Shown: positions 6,223 to 10,854 of the stretch, in pieces
Layout: each line of letters begins with the position of its first letter
Position numbering within the stretch: the first letter of the stretch is position 1
Assembly: GCA_021779435.1 (NCBI GenBank)
Contig: JAJYAR010000032.1
Coordinates: 1 to 10,854, forward strand
Origin: a bacterium
GTDB taxonomy: Bacteria; Verrucomicrobiota; Verrucomicrobiae; JAJYAR01
Length of the DNA: 10,854 bases
Reading direction: 5' to 3'
The notes under the pieces: generated by a model
What the model saw: the letters and a program-made list of their open reading frames with translations, nothing else
What the model was told of the DNA's origin: nothing
Database searches by the model: none
Program-made: the position numbers and the translations under genes

Positions 6223-8541
6223 CTACCGTACGGCCATCGTCACAACATTTTCGGCTGGCGATGATCCCACGACAGCGGACACCGGCGCCGCCGGACCCGG
6301 CTCGACGTCGGCAGGCACCTCCACGTTCACCTGCACAAGTCCCGCCACCAGTCCCGGCGCCGCGCCCTGGTAAGTCACCGTCGCCGGAATGCCCCCGATG
6401 GTCACCTGGATCGGCAGTTCCACCAGCGGCAGGCTCGTCGCGGGCGCCAGTTGTCCGTCCGCCATTGCCGGCGTGTAGGGTCCGGCGCCGGTAAGATACA
6501 GCGCAACCGAAGCTCCGCGCGCGGCCGGATTCGACGAGGAGTTCTGCGAGTAAGTCGGCGCATTAAGAATCGCCCCCTGGCCCGCGCCCGAAGCGTTCTG
6601 CGTGAACAGCGCCGCCGACGTCGCATTCACCGCCAGTTTCGCCGTGTAACTGCCACCCGGCGCGGCAACCGTGAGAGTCGTCGTCCCGCCCGCCAAGGCG
6701 AAAGGCACTACGGCATTGATCTGCGTGGAAGAAACAAACAGCAGCGGCGCCGGCTTCCCGTCGAAAATGAGTTTCACGCCGCCAAGCGTCGTTGGGAAGC
6801 CGCTTGCTCCCGGCGTTGCGGCCACCGGCGACGAAGGCCCAAGCCCGCTTCCGAACACCGTCACAATCTCTCCCCCCGCCACGCCGCCTCCCTGGAAACT
6901 AGCCGCATTCACCACCGTCGCAATCCCCGCCACCCCCGGCAGCAGACCGTACACATCCACCCGGTTCGAACTCGTCGGCGCATACACGCGCCCGTTGGCC
7001 ACCGTCGGGTTGGCGAATTTCGTGAAATCGCCCATCGTGTCCCGCGACCCACTCTCGCCGCTGTTCCAAAGCTCGGTCGAAATGTTTGAAGCATCGAAGG
7101 CATGAATTGTTCCGGGCGCCGGCAGGTTTGTATAACCTGCCGACGTCGCCCACAGGATCGCCGTATCCGCCGTCGCCCCGTTCGCCGACACACTGAACCC
7201 GCTGAACGGCATGGAATTCCCGGCCGTCGTGTTCTCGACCGTAGGCGCCGTCTGGAACTTGCCGCCGCTGAACCCGAACGCCCGCAAGCTCTGGTTGAAC
7301 GGCCACAAAAAGACCGTCCCGTTCCCCCCGCCCATATCCCAGTACGCCGAATTAAACACGAAGTACCCGTTGTTCTCCCGGTAGCTCGTGCTGAAGGACG
7401 CGTCGACCACGGGAAAACTCTGCACCACCTGCGTGTTCGACGCCACTTCCTCGCCCAAGGCGCCCTGGTCCAACAAAAACATCTGCCCCTCTTTCGCCGC
7501 CAGATACGCCAGATTTGTCCCCGGAATCAAGACGGGCCCGTTCGATCCCACATCGTTGTCGTTCCCGTTCAGCGTGTCCCATTCCGACGGCGTGAACCAG
7601 TCCGCCACGCTCACCCCGTCTTCGGTTGCAAGCTTCAACACGCTCTGGCTCCAGGCCGGCCGGGTCGAATCGTACGTCCCATTCCCCGTCGCCAGAAAAA
7701 TGTTCTGGCCGTCGCTGGCTGGCCCATGTCCCCCCTGCCACAGCGCGCCCGCCGCGTCATTCGGCGTCGTGTTAAATACCGAAGCCTGCGTCAGGTCGTC
7801 CGCGTTGTAGCCCATCAGCCAACCGTGCCACGGCGCAATATCGCCATGAGAGCCAAAGCTGACGTAAACCACGCCGTTGAGCAGCAGAAGCCCCGGCCGC
7901 TGCAAATGATCACCGGCCGCGAACGCGAGTTCCCCCCCGGCCGGCGTCTCCTCGCCGCCCCAGCCGCTGCCTTCCACCGACCCCTGAATCTCCACCGGCC
8001 CGCCGAATTTCTCCGCGCCCGTCGTCAAATCCAACGCGTGTAAATAGTAGGCGTAGTTTCCGTTCGACCCCGTGAAATTCACGGCGTAAAGCGTGCCCGT
8101 CGCCGTGTCGATCACCGGAGTGCCGAGGATCCCGATCTCATTCTGAATGTCCGTGTACGGCCCGCCGGAATCGGAGAAATCCATCGGGTTCACCGACGGC
8201 CCGAAGTTCACCTGCCACAGCGGCGCCAAGCCATTCCCGCCGTCCGCATCGAACGCATAGACGCTGTTGTGCATCGTCGCCACGAACACCACGTTACGCA
8301 CCGCGCCCGTAGCAAACTGCAGACCATGCACGTACAACGGCTGCGCGTAAACCTGCCCGTCCACGGCGAACGAAAACACCTTCCCGAACTGCCGCGGGTT
8401 GACATTCGACGGCGTCAGCAGCGTCTCGCTCAGATTGGCGTTGGTCCGGTTCAGGTCGTAGTTGACCGTGACCACATCCGTCTGGGCTCGGAGGGCAGGG
8501 ACCAGCGCAAGAGCCGCCAGGGGCACAAAACACAATCTCAT
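6223..8541 (-). CDS. Exported PQQ-type beta-propeller protein with Solibacter C-terminal domain (TIGR03437)
   Basis: A 772-residue exported protein. From the ATG at 8541 the signal peptide is M-R-L-C-F-V-P-L-A-A-L-A-L-V-P-A-L-R-A, cleaved near residue 20; a TTG at 8550 would add only three residues. Residues about 20-535 form a beta-propeller of the PQQ/quinoprotein-dehydrogenase-like type, with repeated blade motifs such as V-V-F-V-A-T-M-H-N-S-V-Y-A-F-D-A-D and L-Y-A-V-N ... L-H-A-L-D-L-T-T-G. I cannot identify PQQ ligands, so enzymatic activity is unproven. Residues about 540-772 begin V-V-N-A-A-S-F-Q-G-G and V-T-V-F-G-S-G-L-G-P. This is the start of the roughly 215-residue domain abundant in Solibacter relatives (TIGR03437), which includes an IPT/TIG-like part (V-S-S-T-Q-I-N-A-V-V-P). 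It is probably an extracellular or cell-surface protein of unknown ligand. No clear promoter or ribosome binding site is visible upstream. Confidence 0.9.
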   Translation of the reverse strand: MRLCFVPLAALALVPALRAQTDVVTVNYDLNRTNANLSETLLTPSNVNPRQFGKVFSFAVDGQVYAQPLYVHGLQFATGAVRNVVFVATMHNSVYAFDADGGNGLAPLWQVNFGPSVNPMDFSDSGGPYTDIQNEIGILGTPVIDTATGTLYAVNFTGSNGNYAYYLHALDLTTGAEKFGGPVEIQGSVEGSGWGGEETPAGGELAFAAGDHLQRPGLLLLNGVVYVSFGSHGDIAPWHGWLMGYNADDLTQASVFNTTPNDAAGALWQGGHGPASDGQNIFLATGNGTYDSTRPAWSQSVLKLATEDGVSVADWFTPSEWDTLNGNDNDVGSNGPVLIPGTNLAYLAAKEGQMFLLDQGALGEEVASNTQVVQSFPVVDASFSTSYRENNGYFVFNSAYWDMGGGNGTVFLWPFNQSLRAFGFSGGKFQTAPTVENTTAGNSMPFSGFSVSANGATADTAILWATSAGYTNLPAPGTIHAFDASNISTELWNSGESGSRDTMGDFTKFANPTVANGRVYAPTSSNRVDVYGLLPGVAGIATVVNAASFQGGGVAGGEIVTVFGSGLGPSSPVAATPGASGFPTTLGGVKLIFDGKPAPLLFVSSTQINAVVPFALAGGTTTLTVAAPGGSYTAKLAVNATSAALFTQNASGAGQGAILNAPTYSQNSSSNPAARGASVALYLTGAGPYTPAMADGQLAPATSLPLVELPIQVTIGGIPATVTYQGAAPGLVAGLVQVNVEVPADVEPGPAAPVSAVVGSSPAENVVTMAVR

Positions 8542-8633
8542 TGTTGGCAATCCACACTACTTCGGGATCCGCCCCTGTCCCGGCCCCTTCAAAGCTATTG
8601 GAGCAAAAATGGCGATCGCAAGTTGGGCTTTGT

Positions 8634-8639
8634 TACAAT
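8634..8639 (+). promoter_or_regulatory. Possible -10 box of the tRNA-His promoter
   Basis: TACAAT matches the bacterial -10 consensus at five of six positions and lies 17 bases before the mature tRNA start, in the most AT-rich stretch of the 8542-8655 gap. At the expected spacing the -35 region (around 8610-8616) is only weakly consensus-like, so this is a tentative call. Confidence 0.3.
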
Positions 8640-8655
8640 TTTTGAAGATACACGC

Positions 8656-8733
8656 GGCGGCTGTAGCTCAGTTGGTAGTAGCGCCAGATTGTGGTTCTGG
8701 ATGTCGTGGGTTCGAATCCCACCAGCCGCCCCA
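8656..8733 (+). tRNA. trnH: tRNA-His (anticodon GTG)
   Basis: The cloverleaf can be folded by eye. Acceptor stem GCGGCTG (8657-8663) pairs with CAGCCGC (8723-8729). The anticodon stem CCAGA/TCTGG (8684-8688, 8696-8700) encloses loop TTGTGGT with anticodon GTG at 8691-8693. The T arm GTGGG/CCCAC encloses TTCGAAT, and CCA is encoded (8731-8733). G at 8656 can pair with discriminator C8730, the G-1:C73 pair specific to histidine tRNAs, which confirms the identity. The D arm is odd: 8666-8682 has one more base than the usual bacterial form, leaving either a bulged T8679 in the stem or a three-pair stem with a larger loop. The gene stands alone, 17 bp before the convergent stop at 8751. I see no T-rich terminator downstream. 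Confidence 0.96.
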
Positions 8734-8750
8734 ACCGCGTTCTTGTCCCC

Positions 8751-9296
8751 CTAATTCGTCGTAAACCGAAGCACCGTCTCGGCTTTATATTCGACGTCCT
8801 TCTTACCTGTCGCCGCCGCGCCCGCGGTTCCCGCCGCGGCGCCCGCGCCGGCCCCGATGGCCGCTCCCTTGCCTCCGCCGGCGATCGCGCCGATGATCGC
8901 ACCTACCGCTCCGCCGCCCGCGGCCGACTTCACATTGCGGCTCTTATGCGACTCGCCCTCGCGCACCACCAACCCCGTGCTCACCGGAACATGATTCACC
9001 GAAGTCAGCGCCAGTTTCAGTACGCCCGGTTTCGATAGCCGCCCGGAAGCCACCGCCTCCGCCACGCGTCCCTCGACAGGAGCGCCCTTTTTACCAATCG
9101 TCTTTCCCTCCACCACCAGGTCCCTCGCCAAAGTAGCCGCAAATTTGTCACCGGATTTCGCAGTCGCCGACGAGATCGTCTGACCCAACCGAATCGCGAT
9201 CTCCGTACCCGCCGGTATCGCCGGATGCCCGGCCGCCATCAGCGGCATCGCAGCCAGCGCTGCCAAAAACAATCCTCGAAAAATGGTCCTTTCCAT
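8751..9296 (-). CDS. Exported protein with C-terminal glycine-zipper segment
   Basis: A 181-residue protein. The signal peptide is M-E-R-T-I-F-R-G-L-F-L-A-A-L-A-A-M-P-L-M-A-A, cleaved around residue 22. The middle (about 26-112) looks like a beta-rich domain (I-P-A-G-T-E-I-A-I-R-L, then G-A-P-V-E-G-R-V). Residues 126-163 are almost only Gly and Ala with G-x-x-x-G spacing (G-A-V-G-A-I-I-G-A-I-A-G-G), a glycine zipper of the kind found in small envelope proteins that insert in or pack against membranes. The end E-T-V-L-R-F-T-T-N suggests a closing beta strand. No specific function is recognised. In the start region GGAGGT directly abuts the ATG, too close for a normal Shine-Dalgarno. An in-frame GTG at 9311 is the alternative and would add five residues. 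It is divergent from the PPC-domain gene across 58 bp. Confidence 0.82.
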   Translation of the reverse strand: MERTIFRGLFLAALAAMPLMAAGHPAIPAGTEIAIRLGQTISSATAKSGDKFAATLARDLVVEGKTIGKKGAPVEGRVAEAVASGRLSKPGVLKLALTSVNHVPVSTGLVVREGESHKSRNVKSAAGGGAVGAIIGAIAGGGKGAAIGAGAGAAAGTAGAAATGKKDVEYKAETVLRFTTN

Positions 9297-9354
9297 ACCT
9301 CCATTGTCCACCCGCCTTCGAATCCGGATAGACTGCGTTGAGGATCCAAACCTT

Positions 9355-9897
9355 ATGACCAGATATCTCCTGCTGTTCTGCGCCGCCTCGAGCCTCGTCC
9401 TCGCCCAGGAAACCCGCCGCACCGAGGTCAACCCCTCGCCCAACGCGGGCGACGACGCCCGGCCCAACAACCCCAAGGTCCCCGGCGTTTACGCCCTCCA
9501 CGGCAACTTCGACCGCATCGTCGTCCTCCGCTTCAAATACCAGCAGGATCTTCTCGCCGGCCTGAAGGAAATGGTGCAGAAAGAAAACATCCGCAACGGA
9601 GTCATCCTCGCCGGCGTCGGCTCGGTGATCGGCTACCAGGTCCACCAGGTCTCCAACCGCACCTTCCCCTCCCACGACACCTTCGAAAAGAACCCGGCCC
9701 AGCCCGCCGACCTCGTCGGCATGAACGGCTACGTCATCAACGGCCGCATCCACGCCCACATGACGCTCGCCATGCCCGACAAGGCCATCGGCGGCCACCT
9801 CGAACCCGGCACGCAGGTCTTCACCTTCGCCGTCGTCACCATCGGCGTCATGAACGGCACCGACCTAAGCCGCGTTGACGACAAATCGAACCGCTAA
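9355..9897 (+). CDS. Exported PPC/DUF296-domain protein
   Basis: A 180-residue protein. Residues 1-18 (M-T-R-Y-L-L-L-F-C-A-A-S-S-L-V-L-A-Q) form a signal peptide without a lipobox. Residues about 52-165 match the PPC domain (DUF296, 'plants and prokaryotes conserved'). The first strand is R-I-V-V-L-R-F, followed by V-I-L-A-G-V-G-S-V, the histidine motif H-A-H-M-T-L-A (133-139) and G-G-H-L (146-149). In the family these histidines cluster and, in prokaryotic structures, can bind a metal in a trimer. Plant members are fused to AT-hooks and bind DNA; bacterial stand-alone members are mostly of unknown function and expected in the cytoplasm, so export is unusual. The start is supported by TGAGGA (9339-9344), ten bases before the ATG; an upstream ATG at 9283 would run into the divergent gene and hide the signal peptide. 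It ends 65 bp from the convergent receptor gene. Confidence 0.88.
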   Translation: MTRYLLLFCAASSLVLAQETRRTEVNPSPNAGDDARPNNPKVPGVYALHGNFDRIVVLRFKYQQDLLAGLKEMVQKENIRNGVILAGVGSVIGYQVHQVSNRTFPSHDTFEKNPAQPADLVGMNGYVINGRIHAHMTLAMPDKAIGGHLEPGTQVFTFAVVTIGVMNGTDLSRVDDKSNR

Positions 9898-9901
9898 AAG
9901 A

Positions 9902-9943
9902 ATCGGCCACCAACCAACCTGGTACGGCTGGCCGATGGCCGAT
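9902..9943. repeat. Inverted repeat with a duplicated right arm between convergent genes
   Basis: ATCGGCCA (9902-9909) is perfectly complementary to TGGCCGAT at 9929-9936. A second, one-base-overlapping copy of TGGCCGAT lies at 9936-9943, so the left arm can pair with either. The 19-26 base loops are long and no T-run follows, so it is a poor intrinsic terminator, but it lies where the transcripts of two convergent genes should end. Confidence 0.45.
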
Positions 9944-9949
9944 CGCTGA

Positions 9950-9964
9950 AAAGCCGGCCGCTTT
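9950..9964 (-). terminator. Possible weak terminator of the receptor gene
   Basis: On the minus strand AAAGC, GGCCG, GCTTT forms a five-pair stem that begins within the receptor stop codon and is followed by only one further T. The stem is short and the U-tract consists mostly of the stem's own T residues, so termination here is uncertain. Confidence 0.3.
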
Positions 9965-10854
9965 AGAAGTGCAGCTTCAACGCGAACTGGAAAATGCGCG
10001 GATCGCCCGCCGACGTGATCCGTCCGAACGTAGACGAGGTCTGCGTCGCGTTCGGGTTGTTGAAGTTCGTGTGGTTGATCGCATTGAACGCCTCGGCCCG
10101 CGTCTCGAGCTGGAACCGCTCGGTGATCTGGAAGTACCGCACCAGCGAAAGGTCCAGGCTGATCAGGCCCGGTCCGGCCAGATCGTAAGCGCCCACGTTC
10201 CCGTAGGTCCCAATCGCGTTGTGCGAGTACGCGGCGCCATTGAGGTAGTTCAGGTTCGGCCCCCACACGGAATTGAGCACGTTCTGCAGATTCTGGTTTG
10301 GACGATCCAGTCCGACATCGTTCAACGACCAGTTCTGTCCGGTCGTGACGTTGATCGGCATCCCGCTCGTCATGCGCAGCAGCGGCGAAAGCTGCCAGTT
10401 GCCCAGAAGCTTCCCCTTCAGATCGTTGCCGTGAATCGGACTTAAGGCGACAATCGACGTGTTGAAAATATGCCGCACGTCGAAGTTGCAATCGCCCGTG
10501 TCCATCGCCAGGTTGTACGGGTTCTCAAACTGCCCGCCCGTCAAATCGCCGCTGAAATTACCCTGGCTGATGCAGTGCGACCACGTGTAATTGGCCAGGA
10601 AGGTGAAGTTCTGCGTAAACCGCCTCTGGATGGAAACGAACATCGCGTTGTAACTTGCGTTCGCGCCAGCATCCGTAATCGGCATGCCGCCGTAGTCGTT
10701 GCCCAGCGCCGGGTTGATCAGGTTCAGGAACCGGTGCGCCTGCTGCAGTTTCGTGCACGAAGACAACACCGACGCGTTACACGTTCCCGGAATGTAGAAC
10801 GACGGGTTCGTCTCCTGACCGATCCATAAGTGTCGCGTCGCGTTGCCCATGTAA
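9963..10854 (-). CDS. Oar-like TonB-dependent outer-membrane receptor, C-terminal part
   Basis: The last 296 or so residues of a large beta-barrel protein; the frame stays open through the right edge (codon Y before M-G-N-A), so the 5' part is missing. Landmarks of acidobacterial Oar/TonB-receptor proteins appear in order: Y-M-G-N-A-T-R-H-L near the edge, the barrel strand Y-N-A-M-F-V-S-I-Q-R-R-F, Y-T-W-S-H-C-I-S, D-C-N-F-D-V-R-H-I-F-N, then L-S-P-L-L-R-M-T-S-G-M-P-I-N-V. They continue with R-A-E-A-F-N-A-I-N-H-T-N-F, F-G-R-I-T-S-A-G-D-P-R-I, and a terminal phenylalanine in F-A-L-K-L-H-F, the outer-membrane barrel signature read by the BAM machinery. The absent N-terminus would be expected to carry a signal peptide, a carboxypeptidase-regulatory-like domain and a plug. 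Such proteins are thought to import or bind large nutrients in the outer membrane; no substrate is indicated. Confidence 0.94.
   Translation of the reverse strand, partial: YMGNATRHLWIGQETNPSFYIPGTCNASVLSSCTKLQQAHRFLNLINPALGNDYGGMPITDAGANASYNAMFVSIQRRFTQNFTFLANYTWSHCISQGNFSGDLTGGQFENPYNLAMDTGDCNFDVRHIFNTSIVALSPIHGNDLKGKLLGNWQLSPLLRMTSGMPINVTTGQNWSLNDVGLDRPNQNLQNVLNSVWGPNLNYLNGAAYSHNAIGTYGNVGAYDLAGPGLISLDLSLVRYFQITERFQLETRAEAFNAINHTNFNNPNATQTSSTFGRITSAGDPRIFQFALKLHF

Noticed and set aside
7102..8043. A 313-codon plus-strand open frame inside the propeller gene
   Set aside because: Arg-rich shadow with no domain; the minus frame encodes a continuous exported propeller protein.
8612..8619. GCGATCGC palindrome, the HIP1 octamer of cyanobacteria
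   Set aside because: A single intergenic copy in a GC-rich sequence with no other cyanobacterial trait; chance is enough.
8656..8733. tRNA-His as a possible integration site for a mobile element
   Set aside because: No integrase gene and no repeated copy of the tRNA 3' end is visible in the window, and the neighbours are ordinary chromosomal genes.
9304..9334. Possible promoter TTGTCC / TAGACT before the PPC gene
   Set aside because: Each box matches the consensus at only four of six positions and the spacing is 19 bases; not distinguishable from chance.
9297..9476. N-terminal extension of the glycine-zipper gene to 9476
   Set aside because: It would run through the start and signal peptide of the divergent PPC gene and would bury a clear signal peptide that begins at the 9296 ATG.

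Overview
The window is GC-rich and gene-dense, with no gap over about 110 bp. It looks like chromosomal DNA of an acidobacterium, most likely of the Solibacter/Bryobacter lineage. Three things point there: a secreted beta-propeller protein ending in the Solibacter-type C-terminal domain (TIGR03437), the end of an Oar-like TonB-dependent receptor of the large acidobacterial type, and several small exported proteins of unknown function. This placement rests on family recognition, not on a database search.

Layout. At the left edge (1-847, plus strand) is the 3' part of an SCP2-type thiolase, overlapping a small OB-fold (DUF35-like) partner gene. From 4716 down to 852 five genes follow one another on the minus strand: fabG, aguB (N-carbamoylputrescine amidase), aguA (agmatine deiminase), a small exported protein of unknown function, and a nitroreductase. 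AguA and AguB together convert agmatine to putrescine; their genes overlap, so they are probably translationally coupled. Divergent from fabG is a UbiD-family prenylated-FMN decarboxylase (4771-6219, plus). It ends 3 bp from the convergent exported beta-propeller gene (8541-6223, minus).

The right part holds a tRNA-His gene (8656-8733, plus) with an extra base in its D arm. It is followed by a divergent pair of exported proteins: a glycine-zipper protein (minus) and a PPC/DUF296-domain protein with a signal peptide (plus). The window closes with the C-terminal end of an Oar-like outer-membrane receptor (minus), cut by the window edge.

Most of this is ordinary core and accessory metabolism plus lineage-typical exported proteins. 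I see no phage, transposon, CRISPR, toxin-antitoxin or defence genes, and no convincing new multi-gene system. The points most worth a second look are the exported PPC-domain protein, the D-arm insertion in tRNA-His, the hairpin directly before the start of the small exported gene next to aguA, and the stand-alone OB-fold partner of the thiolase.
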